DNA of 36,143 bases, from positions 1 through 36,143 of the forward strand of contig DASTAW010000051.1 of assembly GCA_035712365.1 (NCBI GenBank), read 5' to 3'. How positions within the stretch are numbered: position 1 is the first letter of the stretch; every line of letters begins with the position of its first letter. The notes under the pieces were generated by a model that did not search any database, was not told where the DNA came from, and was given only the letters and a program-made list of their open reading frames with translations. The stretch is from Terriglobia bacterium (GTDB lineage Bacteria; Acidobacteriota; Terriglobia; UBA7540). Position numbers and translations under genes: made by a program. Of the stretch, positions 1-7,869 are shown one piece after another.

Positions 1-193
1 GCCATTTGATGACCACAGGCTTCGACACTCCCAGCGCCTGTTGGATATGGTCGTTCTGCTGGCCCTCAGCCGCCAGCAGGATGATGCGGGCGCGCAGCGC
101 GTCCCGCTGGGCAGCAGAAGGAGAATGGATGACGGTCTCCAGCGTCGCTCGCTCTTTGCAGGTTAGTTCAATCGTGGGTGCTCGTCGTGACAT
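1..193 (-). CDS. IS630-family transposase, N-terminal part (cut by window edge)
   Basis: The first 64 codons are visible, read leftward from an ATG at 193 and running off the window. The protein begins MSRRAPTIELTCKERATL and contains ALRARIILLAAEGQQ followed by a helix-turn-helix (ALGVSKPVVIKW). This is the layout of the N-terminal DNA-binding region of IS630-type transposases. The DDE catalytic domain would lie outside the window, so intactness cannot be judged. The upstream side (194-460) is markedly AT-rich compared with the flanking genes, consistent with the outer part of an inserted element. The family call rests on motif resemblance only. Confidence 0.7.
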   Translation of the reverse strand, partial: MSRRAPTIELTCKERATLETVIHSPSAAQRDALRARIILLAAEGQQNDHIQQALGVSKPVVIKW

Positions 194-503
194 AATCGAG
201 CACGATACGTCAATTTGCGACATAAGTCAATACAATTACATTGCGCAACACTAGCTCCCGGAACGATTAGTGTATTATGATAGGCTACATAAACACATCA
301 AACGGCCCTGAATGAGACGTTTGGGACGTTTGTCCCACAAAATTCCAAAAATGGAAGTAATTGATAAAATTTAAGTTATTAATAAATCCAGGTTAAGAAA
401 TAACGCACGACGCAAAAGACCGTCACTTTTAGGGACAGTGGGTAAAAGTTACAATTCCCGCGGCGTCCTCGCTTGACCTCCCCGGTCAGTGCGAGCGCCC
501 GGG
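194..503. other. AT-rich intergenic strip upstream of the transposase
   Basis: I see no gene here. Base composition is much lower in G+C than in the genes on either side, especially 330-410. A perfect 7-bp inverted repeat, ACTTTTA (425-431) and TAAAAGT (443-449), has an 11-base spacer (GGGACAGTGGG). It could be the terminal repeat of the IS630 element or an operator-like palindrome. A TA-flanked terminal repeat could not be proven because the other end of the element is not in the window. Confidence 0.4.
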
Positions 504-1643
504 TCAAATCTTCGCCAGCGCCTGGTCCAGATCGGCAATCAGGTCCTCTACGTCTTCGATGCCCACGGAGATTCGCACCAGGCCGTCAGTGATGCCCAAT
601 TGTTGTCGCTCCTCGCGCGGCACGCTCGCGTGCGTCATTGTGGCAGGATGGGAGATCAGGGTTTCAACCCCGCCGAGGCTCTCGGCCAACGAACAGAGCC
701 GGACAGCGTTCAGAACCGTCCTTGCATTTTCCAGCGAGCCCGTTTCAAACGAGAGCATGCCGCCCGGGCCGCTCATTTGTTTTCTGCCCAGCTCATACTG
801 CGGGTGCGACGGGAGGCCCGGGTAATGGACAAGCTTCACCTTCGGATGCCCGGCGAGGAATTTCGCCACAGCCATGCCGTTCTCGCTGTGCTGGCGCATG
901 CGCACGGCCAGCGTCTTGACGCCGCGCAGCACCAGCCAGCTATCCATCGGGCCGAGCACCGCGCCGGCGGCGTTCTGAAGGAACTTCAACCGTTCGGCAA
1001 GTTTCGCATCGTTCATCACCACCGCGCCGCCCACGCCGTCGCTGTGGCCGTTCAGATATTTCGTGGTGCTGTGGATGACAATGTCGGCGCCCAGTCCGAG
1101 CGGCCGTTGCAGATAGGGACTCATGAAAGTATTGTCTACAGCGACTAGCAATCCGCGGCGGTGGGCCAGCTCCGAAGCCGCCGCAATGTCCGTAATTTCC
1201 ATAACCGGATTGGTGGGTGTTTCAAGAAACAGCAGCCGCGTAGTATCCCGGATGGCCTCTTCGATGCTCGCCAGGCGCCTGGTGTCCACGTAGGTGAACT
1301 GGAACCCGAAATCCTTCAGCACGCGCTCAAACAGGCGAAACGTTCCCCCGTAAAGGTTTCGGCCCGCGACCACGTGGTCGCCGCTTTTGAAAAGCGTCAG
1401 GACAGTGTTGATGGCCGCCATGCCCGAAGCAAACGCGAACCCGAACTGCCCTCCCTCCAGGCGCGCCAGATTGCGTTCAAGCGCGACGCGCGTGGGATTG
1501 GCCGTGCGCGAATACTCATAGCCTTTATGCCTGCCCAGTCCCTCCTGGACGTAGGTGGAGGTCTGATAGATTGGAACGATGATGGCTCCGGTGGCAGGGT
1601 CGGGCTCCTGGCCAATGTGAATTGCATCCGTCGAAAATCCCAT
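504..1643 (-). CDS. PLP-dependent trans-sulfuration enzyme (cystathionine gamma-synthase / gamma-lyase type)
   Basis: This is a Cys/Met-metabolism PLP enzyme of fold type I. Members form or cleave the C-gamma to sulfur bond in cystathionine or related amino acids in the cytoplasm. Visible signatures are YEYSRTANPTR near the N-terminus, the SGMAAI phosphate-binding turn, FLETPTNPV, VDNTF, and the Schiff-base lysine in STTKYLNGHSD (Lys195). The length of 379 residues is normal. I chose the ATG at 1643 because GGAAAGG lies just upstream and MGFSTDAIHIGQ is the usual family N-terminus; a GTG at 1697 would add 18 unusual basic residues. Synthase, gamma-lyase and O-acetylhomoserine sulfhydrylase cannot be separated from motifs alone. 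The gene stands alone and is divergent from the secreted protein at 1828. Confidence 0.85.
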   Translation of the reverse strand: MGFSTDAIHIGQEPDPATGAIIVPIYQTSTYVQEGLGRHKGYEYSRTANPTRVALERNLARLEGGQFGFAFASGMAAINTVLTLFKSGDHVVAGRNLYGGTFRLFERVLKDFGFQFTYVDTRRLASIEEAIRDTTRLLFLETPTNPVMEITDIAAASELAHRRGLLVAVDNTFMSPYLQRPLGLGADIVIHSTTKYLNGHSDGVGGAVVMNDAKLAERLKFLQNAAGAVLGPMDSWLVLRGVKTLAVRMRQHSENGMAVAKFLAGHPKVKLVHYPGLPSHPQYELGRKQMSGPGGMLSFETGSLENARTVLNAVRLCSLAESLGGVETLISHPATMTHASVPREERQQLGITDGLVRISVGIEDVEDLIADLDQALAKI

Positions 1644-1827
1644 AGGGCCTTTCCGGGCAGCGTGCCCATTGCGCCGGCGAAAAATTGCTGTCAGCACTGA
1701 AACTATCGGACTCTCATGAGCGTGTCAATGCCAGCCGCCCGCGTGCGCTCGGGAATGGCAATGAGAGAGCGATTCGTGATAAAACTTGAGAAGCATCGAA
1801 TTACGAATTGGCAAGGAGTGGGGAGGC

Positions 1828-2226
1828 ATGCTCAAGACACTCTGGAAGCAAAGAGCCTGGGGTTGGCTCGGGACGACTTTTGTCGCCGCGGTCGCGCTCG
1901 CCATGCCGGCGAGACTCGCGGCTGCAGAACAGATGACCACTGTTCACGTCCAGGTGAACGACGCCAAAACCGGCGACCCCATTTTTCAGGCGCACCTCAC
2001 TTTGCGTTACCGCGTGCCGGGCGCATTCATGCGGCGAACCAAAATCATCTCCTACACTGCAAAGACCGACAAAAATGGCAAGGGCCAATTCCCCGTGGTG
2101 CCCAGGGGAACCATCACCCTGATGGTCACAGCGCCTGACCACAATACTTTCGGCAAAGAGTTCGACATTACCAAAGACAATCAACTGATTGAGGTAAAAC
2201 TTCAGAAGCCTCACGAGGTTTTGTAG
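1828..2226 (+). CDS. Small secreted protein with carboxypeptidase-regulatory-like (Ig-like) domain
   Basis: The 132-residue product opens with a basic stretch and a hydrophobic segment ending in MPARLAAAEQ, a standard Sec signal peptide with cleavage near residue 33. The rest is one beta-rich domain: TTVHVQVNDAKTGDPIFQA, then KTDKNGKGQFPVVPRGTITL and VTAPDHNTFGKEF. This spacing of a 'modifiable attribute' strand, a 'DKNGKGQF' turn and a 'V-APDH' strand is typical of the carboxypeptidase regulatory-like / CNA-B-type domain, often seen in acidobacterial envelope proteins. The start at 1828 follows GGGAGG (1821-1826); an upstream in-frame ATG at 1786 lacks a ribosome site. The exact role is unknown. 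Confidence 0.75.
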   Translation: MLKTLWKQRAWGWLGTTFVAAVALAMPARLAAAEQMTTVHVQVNDAKTGDPIFQAHLTLRYRVPGAFMRRTKIISYTAKTDKNGKGQFPVVPRGTITLMVTAPDHNTFGKEFDITKDNQLIEVKLQKPHEVL

Positions 2227-2668
2227 ACGACTACAACCGCTTCCTCCGATCATGGCCTCTCCGGCCGCACAAAAGAACATTTCGACGCGGGGTGACGGTC
2301 TCACATTTTCTCCGGCTGCCCCGGTGAAGTGCCTAAGGCGAAACCTGACAAGAATCCCGGAGTTCCAGTAGAAAAGGACAGGTTTCAGGCTCGACCAGGA
2401 AACGTTCGCATCGCCGTCTGCAGAACCAGCCGCGGGGAATGCTCAAGAATAGGGCAAAGAGCAGAAAGCTGTTCATTCAGCGCGCCTTAGGCCATCGAAA
2501 AGAGCGCTTTTCCACAAGCTTTTCAACAAACCTGTTGAAGGTCTCCTGTCGGCGCCCTCAGACCGTTTCATGCTCGCCTTTCGTGCAGGCGTCAGACGAT
2601 CAATGAGCAGGGCTGAGCTCAATTGGCATGTTGAAGTTTATGGGCTTTGCTAAACGTTTGCGCTTTTA
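2227..2668. other. 442-bp intergenic region without a recognised gene
   Basis: The flanking genes converge here. Two small hairpins are visible: GAAAAG-AGCG-CTTTTC at 2497-2512 and TTCAACA-AACC-TGTTGAA at 2522-2539. Neither is followed by a long T-run, although the first could act as a weak terminator. No open frame with a ribosome site and recognisable protein was found. Confidence 0.4.
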
Positions 2669-3655
2669 TCAGGGTTGCGCGGGAGTCGTTGTTCCTTCGG
2701 ATGCGCCGCTCGAAGGCGGTGGTTCCTTGAAGTAATCCGGGTCCATCCAGATATTCGCTTTGGCCTTCATGTCGTCCATTGTTGCGCGCACCTTCTCCTG
2801 CCGCAGGTTGTCCTCGATCTGGGGCGTCACGGATTTTACGTCGGGCTGGTGGCGTGAAAGCATCTGCAACATAACTACTGCGCGTTGCGTTTCCAGTGGC
2901 GCTGAGAACTGGTTCGGCTGAAGGTCAAATGCTGCCTTGTCGAGCGCGGGAATCATCTGCCCTTTGCGGACAGTCACCGGCTTGGGGTCCACGAGGACCG
3001 TATTGGGGACGTCATATTTTTTCGCGACCTCATCCATGTTGGTCCCCGCCTCAACCGCTTTTTGGATTTCCGTGAGGCGTGTCCTGGCCTCTTCGGCGGA
3101 AAGGCCCGGCTCGCCTGCCTTTGCGTCTGCGGGCTTTTTCGTGATTACGAATTCGTGGATTTCCGCCTCTTCCGGGAAGTCGTCCTTGTGCGCAGTGTAA
3201 TAGGTGTTGATCTCGTCCGGGCTGACCTGGACGCCCTGTGCAATTTTCTGGTATTCCTCCTGGGCCAGAATCTGAAGTTTCTCGAACGCGATTTTCCGCT
3301 GAATACCAGGCGCCGCATCCAGATGCTCACCCTGCGCTTTCTGCGAAAGCAGGACCATCATGGCGTATTCGTCGCCCACGGGCTTCCGTCCCTGGGTCGC
3401 CACGGCCTGCCGGACCTGCGGGTTGAGGTTGCCAATGAGAAAATCAACGTCCGCCTGGGTGACCTTGGTTTCTCCTACTTTGAGCACCACTTTTTCCGGA
3501 GATGATGCCTCCGCGGGCGTGGCGCTTTGGGTTGCGGGGTTGCCTGCAGGCTTTGGCGCGGGCGATGTCTGTCCAAGGCAAACCATCGCTCCCAAAGCTC
3601 CTGCCAAAATAGTGCTCTGAACCATAATTGCGATTTCACGATGACGAATTTTCAT
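2669..3655 (-). CDS. Periplasmic parvulin-type peptidyl-prolyl isomerase (SurA/PrsA-like)
   Basis: The 328-residue protein has an N-terminal signal segment (about residues 8-29, ending MVCLGQTSPA), a Pro/Ala/Thr-rich linker, a helical chaperone-like region (about 55-160; QADVDFLIGNLNPQVRQ, YYTAHKDDFP) and a degenerate parvulin domain (about 162-270; EIHEFVIT, AGTNMDEVAKKYD, KGQMIPALDKAAFDLQPNQ). This order matches SurA/PrsA-type folding factors, which act on exported proteins in the periplasm. The start is supported by AAGGAG upstream of 3655. The C-terminus is a short Pro/Ser/Thr tail. The isomerase core is divergent, so chaperone activity may dominate; that is inference. Confidence 0.8.
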   Translation of the reverse strand: MKIRHREIAIMVQSTILAGALGAMVCLGQTSPAPKPAGNPATQSATPAEASSPEKVVLKVGETKVTQADVDFLIGNLNPQVRQAVATQGRKPVGDEYAMMVLLSQKAQGEHLDAAPGIQRKIAFEKLQILAQEEYQKIAQGVQVSPDEINTYYTAHKDDFPEEAEIHEFVITKKPADAKAGEPGLSAEEARTRLTEIQKAVEAGTNMDEVAKKYDVPNTVLVDPKPVTVRKGQMIPALDKAAFDLQPNQFSAPLETQRAVVMLQMLSRHQPDVKSVTPQIEDNLRQEKVRATMDDMKAKANIWMDPDYFKEPPPSSGASEGTTTPAQP

Positions 3656-3929
3656 GCTGCATAACTCCTTGCTTAACCCGGCTTACAAGCCAAATCACCC
3701 CATCTTACCACACGGGAGATGCCTCCGCCCGCATCTCGGGGCGGGGAATTTGTAACAACATCCTGCCCGTGCTGCAACTGCCAGAGTGCCGGATTTGGTT
3801 GCAGCGAAGATCGGAAAAGTGAACCAACTGAGGACCGCGCCGTTGTGCTGCGGCGTCGGGAGCGCCTTCTGCCACTCGGAAGGAGCTTCCGGTAATCTCG
3901 CAGAAGCACGGACGCTGCTTTCCCGGTAG

Positions 3930-6167
3930 TCACTGCGTGGCGCTTTGCTGTCCGGGCAGCAAGCCCAGCGATTCTGGCGACGGGAGCGGCTGCCCGTTAC
4001 GCAATCCATACCGAATGTCGGAGAATTTTGCGATCAAGTCCTGCCACAAGTCACTGTTGCGCCTGTAGAGCTGGAGTATGTTCGGCATCCAGTTGGGCAA
4101 GTTCTCGCTCAGCCAAAGCTGGCGGTACAACTCCGTCAAGCGGGTGGTGTAGTCGCGCAGGTCCTGCAAGCGCCCGTTGGTCGAGCTGATGTCCCCAAAA
4201 CCTCTGCCACCCCTCCGGCGATTCGTTTCGCCCTGGTCGGCCGTCGCGTCTTCGTAACGCTCGGAAATTTCCTGAACGAACTGATAGCGCATTCCAAGGG
4301 CATCCAGTCGTAGCGCGGCAAACTCCAGGCTCTCGAGGCTGTCGGCGTTGCGCCTGGCGCGGCTGGCGCTGTTCACAAAAACCGTGTACGAGTTTTCGGC
4401 CGTCTGGCGGATCAGTGACGCCACGGGCAGCATCCGCTCAACCTGCTCCCGGCCGGCGGGCGAAAAGGGGTCCTGCCAGAAAAGGCCGTCGCTGGCGCCT
4501 CCATAACGCATGTCAAACGTCTCGACAGGCTTGCCGGCCCGCATGATCTCATTGATGTGGCCCAAACTCATCATGGCTTCGACAAGCCCGGGATCCGTAT
4601 CGCGGAAGAAATCCCAATCGAATTTGCGATTGAAGTCCTGCACATCCGGCAGTCCGTCTTCCCACGCGCAGGCCGCGCCATAAATGACGGACCACCAGCC
4701 GGGAGCAAACATGGTCTCGCCGTCATCGTTCCAGGCCTTCACGATCGTGCCGATCGCGCCGGCTTTCTTGCCATCCGCAAGGAAGTGCCCGATGTTGTAC
4801 GCAGCCTCCTCGTAATCGGGCACCATAACGCTGGTGTTGCCCACCCACGGGCAAGTAAAGATTTTCAGACCACTGCCCTCGAACGGCTTCAACCACTTGT
4901 CGTAGCTTTCGTGGGCGCTGTAAACCCAACTGTCTATAATCTGGCCCTTGGGCAGGCTGGGAATGATTTCCGGATGTGAGGTGGCGATGTCGCCCGAGAA
5001 CATCACCTGCTTGTTATAACTTTGCACGAGTTGGGCAACCTGGTTCAGGTGATCCACGTAAACTTTGCCGTAGCCCTCCTTTTCCACCAGTTCCTTGCTG
5101 CGGCCAGTCCCCAGCGCAAAGGTTTCATCGCAGCCCACGAAGTAGATCGGAGACGTAAACACCGGCAGCATCTGTTCGTACATCGCTTTCAGCAAGCCCA
5201 TTTCGTGCGGATCTTCCGGGGCCAGCACATGACCGTGCGGCCGCTCGGCCATGCTGCTGTATTGCTCAAACCGCAGGACCTTGTGCAGGTGCCCGCAATC
5301 CTCGGTTCTGGGTACGATGGTCACGTGGTAGGGGGCGGCGTAGGCCACCAGCTCGTTCCAGTCGGAGCGCGAAAGCGTGTCACTCAGGATGCCCCACAGC
5401 GGCTGACCCTGAAGCCGGAACGAATCCTCCATGTAGACGTAGAGCTGGTTCATCTTGAACTGAGCGATGGTGCGGACAATCTTCTTGAGGTAGCTCAGCT
5501 TGGCAACGGGGCCGCGGCTCAGGTCAACCTGCGTGGCGCGATATTGGAGCGACGGCCAGTCTCGGGCCTGCACGCCGAGGATCGCGGCGACAGGAGTAAT
5601 TTCCGTCGTGAGTTTGAACCGACCGTCACGCGTCACAGCGACGGCTTTCGCTTCCTGGCCCACAGGAACCACAAGCTGGCGCAAAGTTTGCACGCCGTAA
5701 AACAGCCCAGCACCGTCTTTGCCGGCGACTATGATGGCGTCGGGATGAACGTCCAGAACATAACCCTCGTTGCCCACGCCTTCCGTGCTGAGATGATGCG
5801 CCGAGAGAAGATTGCGCATCGCCGGCTGATCAAAGCGTCCCATGATGATGGCGGGCGCGCCCTGCGGCGGCTCGGGCGAACCCACGATGGGAAACTCCTG
5901 GCCCGCCATCGATTTCAGTTCATTCTGGATGCTCTCCGCCGCAAAACGGTCTTCGCTTGTCACCGGCGTCAACAGAACGATTTGCAGGCTTGGGGTCACC
6001 TGAAAGTCTTGCGCGCGGGTGTGGAGTTCGCGCGGCTGAGGGATCAGCATCGGCTGCTGCGCTAAGATGCTAGAAGGGAAAAAAGGAATGCAGATTGCGA
6101 ATGCGAATAGCAGAACGCATCGGGCCGGGGAAACCTGCTGCCGGTCGGTTGAATCTGAATTGTTCAT
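3930..6167 (-). CDS. Secreted glycoside hydrolase family 20 beta-N-acetylhexosaminidase
   Basis: The 745-residue protein would release terminal GlcNAc/GalNAc from chitin-type or peptidoglycan-derived oligosaccharides outside the cytoplasm. A signal peptide spans about residues 13-37 (LLFAFAICIPFF, then SSILAQ). Residues 40-200 resemble the GH20b N-terminal domain (GNEGYVLDV, GLFYGVQTLRQL). The catalytic barrel follows, with KMNQLYVYMEDSFR (239-251) and the catalytic Asp-Glu pair in YFVGCDETFALGTGRS (Asp347-Glu348), then SWVY, CPWVG and a helical C-terminal extension containing an Arg/Gly loop. The ATG at 6167 is preceded by GAGGAGG at ideal spacing; a more distant upstream ATG has no such site. 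The GCDE form replaces the more common GGDE. The gene appears monocistronic. Confidence 0.85.
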   Translation of the reverse strand: MNNSDSTDRQQVSPARCVLLFAFAICIPFFPSSILAQQPMLIPQPRELHTRAQDFQVTPSLQIVLLTPVTSEDRFAAESIQNELKSMAGQEFPIVGSPEPPQGAPAIIMGRFDQPAMRNLLSAHHLSTEGVGNEGYVLDVHPDAIIVAGKDGAGLFYGVQTLRQLVVPVGQEAKAVAVTRDGRFKLTTEITPVAAILGVQARDWPSLQYRATQVDLSRGPVAKLSYLKKIVRTIAQFKMNQLYVYMEDSFRLQGQPLWGILSDTLSRSDWNELVAYAAPYHVTIVPRTEDCGHLHKVLRFEQYSSMAERPHGHVLAPEDPHEMGLLKAMYEQMLPVFTSPIYFVGCDETFALGTGRSKELVEKEGYGKVYVDHLNQVAQLVQSYNKQVMFSGDIATSHPEIIPSLPKGQIIDSWVYSAHESYDKWLKPFEGSGLKIFTCPWVGNTSVMVPDYEEAAYNIGHFLADGKKAGAIGTIVKAWNDDGETMFAPGWWSVIYGAACAWEDGLPDVQDFNRKFDWDFFRDTDPGLVEAMMSLGHINEIMRAGKPVETFDMRYGGASDGLFWQDPFSPAGREQVERMLPVASLIRQTAENSYTVFVNSASRARRNADSLESLEFAALRLDALGMRYQFVQEISERYEDATADQGETNRRRGGRGFGDISSTNGRLQDLRDYTTRLTELYRQLWLSENLPNWMPNILQLYRRNSDLWQDLIAKFSDIRYGLRNGQPLPSPESLGLLPGQQSATQ

Positions 6168-6450
6168 GAAGACCTCCTCGGGATCAATAACTCCGCCCAC
6201 GATGCAGATAATCCTCCTGTTTCCTGAAGCGGAATGCAGGCCAGTTATCACAGGCGCGCGGAATTTGAACTGTGCAGTGTATTGACCCGCCCGAAAGAAT
6301 GTCAAGCTGGACGCCGCCCAGATGAAGGTTCGATTAGCAAGGAACCCTGTCTGCATGACGCTCGCGACCGCAAAGATCGCAAACGTCGCGATGCGTGCCC
6401 CAGCCGGTGGGATATCTGTGCCTACGCCAGTGCGATGCCGGACCTGACAA

Positions 6451-7269
6451 CTACTCCCAGCTATCCCATTTCAGCCGCTTCGCAAGCCACTGCAGCGCCC
6501 CGGGAGTTTTCTTCCAGACGCTCAGGCTTGACGCGGCGTAACATACGGCCTCGCTCTCGTAGCCAAGAGTGAATTCGTCCGGCAGAATACGGGGGAGGGG
6601 CTTCTTCCCAAGCAAAAATGCAGGGACATGGTAGTTGTGTCTTACGGCCGACCAAAGCAGGCTTCTGGCACTCTCGCTGTCACCTTCCTTCCGGAAGGTC
6701 AGCAGCAGGCGGCTGTAAACTGAATCGGCAATCATACCGTCTCCATAGAAATTCATGATGTCTTCAGCGTCCGAATCTCGATCTTCCTCAAGAAGGTACC
6801 GCACAAGCGTGTAGCGCACTCCCTGGTTATCGTTCGGGTTGAGTTGGAGCATTTCAGCGCAGTGCCCAATTGCCTCATCGCGTCGGCCCATTTCCCAGAG
6901 TGACTGGGCAAGCCCAAACCGCGCCCGCATGTATGGTCGAGTCCCAGTCACTCCCCAGAAATGGCCGGCATTGTCCTCAAATGTCCGAGGCCCGAGGGCC
7001 CGTTCACCTGCTGTAACGCCCTGGGCATAAAGCTCTGATCTTCGCTTGGCCGATTTTGCCTCGTTTGCAAGGATGACATAGGCATCCGCGCAGTCAGGAG
7101 AAATCTGAAGCGCCCTTTTTGCGAGGCTTATGCGCTCGCTCGGACTCGAGGCGTCCCAGGCGTCGAAGCACAGGTCCTGGGCCGCAGCAAGAGGGCTTTG
7201 TTCTGATCGGCCAATCTTCTTTTTTACTGAGGCACGCCGTCGTGCGCTGTCGGTGTCCTTTTTAATCAT
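6451..7269 (-). CDS. Tetratricopeptide-repeat protein of unknown function
   Basis: The product (272 residues) has a very basic N-terminus (KKDTDSARRRASVKKKIG) and then alternating helices. Two regions are clear TPR-like units: SLAKRALQISPDCADAYVIL and RPYMRARFGLAQSLWEMGRRDEAI followed by MLQLNPNDNQGVRY. Conserved-looking elements NAGHFWGVTGTRPYMRAR and LNPNDNQGVRY recall a widespread cytoplasmic TPR family of unknown role, often annotated simply as TPR protein or ST7-like. No signal peptide or catalytic motif is visible. It ends just before the GH20 promoter region and is probably independently transcribed. Probable partner binding is inferred from the repeat class alone. Confidence 0.75.
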   Translation of the reverse strand: MIKKDTDSARRRASVKKKIGRSEQSPLAAAQDLCFDAWDASSPSERISLAKRALQISPDCADAYVILANEAKSAKRRSELYAQGVTAGERALGPRTFEDNAGHFWGVTGTRPYMRARFGLAQSLWEMGRRDEAIGHCAEMLQLNPNDNQGVRYTLVRYLLEEDRDSDAEDIMNFYGDGMIADSVYSRLLLTFRKEGDSESARSLLWSAVRHNYHVPAFLLGKKPLPRILPDEFTLGYESEAVCYAASSLSVWKKTPGALQWLAKRLKWDSWE

Positions 7270-7482
7270 CCATTTCTCTACCGTGGGGCCGGAGTCACCT
7301 CCGGGGTCTTGACTCTCCTACAGGTCCTTCGGTTTCAAGCCCGTGTGTTTTGCAATGCGAGCAACCATGACCAGCCCATTTCTTCTGAATTGTGAAATGC
7401 CCACGAATAGTCTGACTTTTCAGGGTGGGTCAATTGTTTCTCATGTGCGAGGCAGGGAAGATACCACAGTCCGGCGCAAAGG

Positions 7483-7770
7483 CTAGCCCCGACGCGGCAA
7501 ATTTCCTGAATTCGCTCCGGTTCGTTTTTTCGGACCTTCTAATGCTTTCAACGAGATCGGTAGCTTTGTTTTAGGTTTGTTTCCGGTTTGTTTTTTCCAC
7601 AGGCACGTGTTTTCAACAACTTCTCCGCTTTGTTTTCCGGTTTGTTCCGGTTTGTTTTTTGACCATTTCTCTTTGTTTTCAACAACCTCTCCGGTTTGTT
7701 TTTCAAAAAACGTGTTTTTTCTGTCCCATTTGTCTCTTTTAGTCCCGGAAAACTCGCGGCTTGCAGGCAC
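7483..7770 (-). CDS. Doubtful Lys/Asn/Thr-rich repeat ORF within a T/G-rich tract
   Basis: A 95-codon frame with a GTG start encodes a highly charged low-complexity chain with two copies of a nonapeptide (KQTGEVVEN and KQSGEVVEN) and several KNKPE or KKQTG pieces. No good ribosome site is present. The frame is forced by the underlying DNA repeat, so it may be non-coding. If translated, it would be an intrinsically disordered basic protein. Similar frames overlap on the same strand, which lowers confidence further. Confidence 0.2.
   Translation of the reverse strand: MPASREFSGTKRDKWDRKNTFFEKQTGEVVENKEKWSKNKPEQTGKQSGEVVENTCLWKKQTGNKPKTKLPISLKALEGPKKRTGANSGNLPRRG
7517..7702. repeat. Degenerate tandem T/G-rich repeat (CCGGTTTGTT units)
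   Basis: The 10-mer CCGGTTTGTT occurs exactly at 7583, 7637, 7647 and 7691, with variants at 7517 (CCGGTTCGTT) and 7625 (CCGCTTTGTT). A larger unit beginning GTTTTCAACAAC is repeated at 7609-7636 and 7675-7702, 66 bp apart, with 26 of 28 bases identical. The plus strand is strongly T/G biased and nearly free of A outside CAACAAC and short A-runs. The tract lies in an otherwise empty 600-bp interval (7270-7869) between the TPR gene and the restriction gene. Spacing is irregular and no identical spacer-flanked repeats exist, so it is not a CRISPR array. Confidence 0.7.
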
Positions 7771-7869
7771 TGAAGGAAGACTACCATGCTAGGCCAGAAA
7801 AGTCAAGTGAAATCGGCATCGGCGCGCACCAGTAGTGCCGCTGTCTTTGACTGGAAGCGTGGGAGAGCC

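Noticed and set aside
5022-6065. 347-codon plus-strand open frame
   Set aside because: It lies antisense to the GH20 gene, whose catalytic motifs are intact, and its His/Arg-rich translation has no recognisable domain.
7331-7378. Short minus-strand peptide MVARIAKHTGLKPKDL
   Set aside because: It looks a little like the C-terminus of a small toxin or regulator, but the frame is closed about 16 codons upstream and there is no ribosome site.
7517-7702. Possible CRISPR array
   Set aside because: Repeat units vary in sequence and spacing, there are no unique regular spacers, and no cas genes are nearby.
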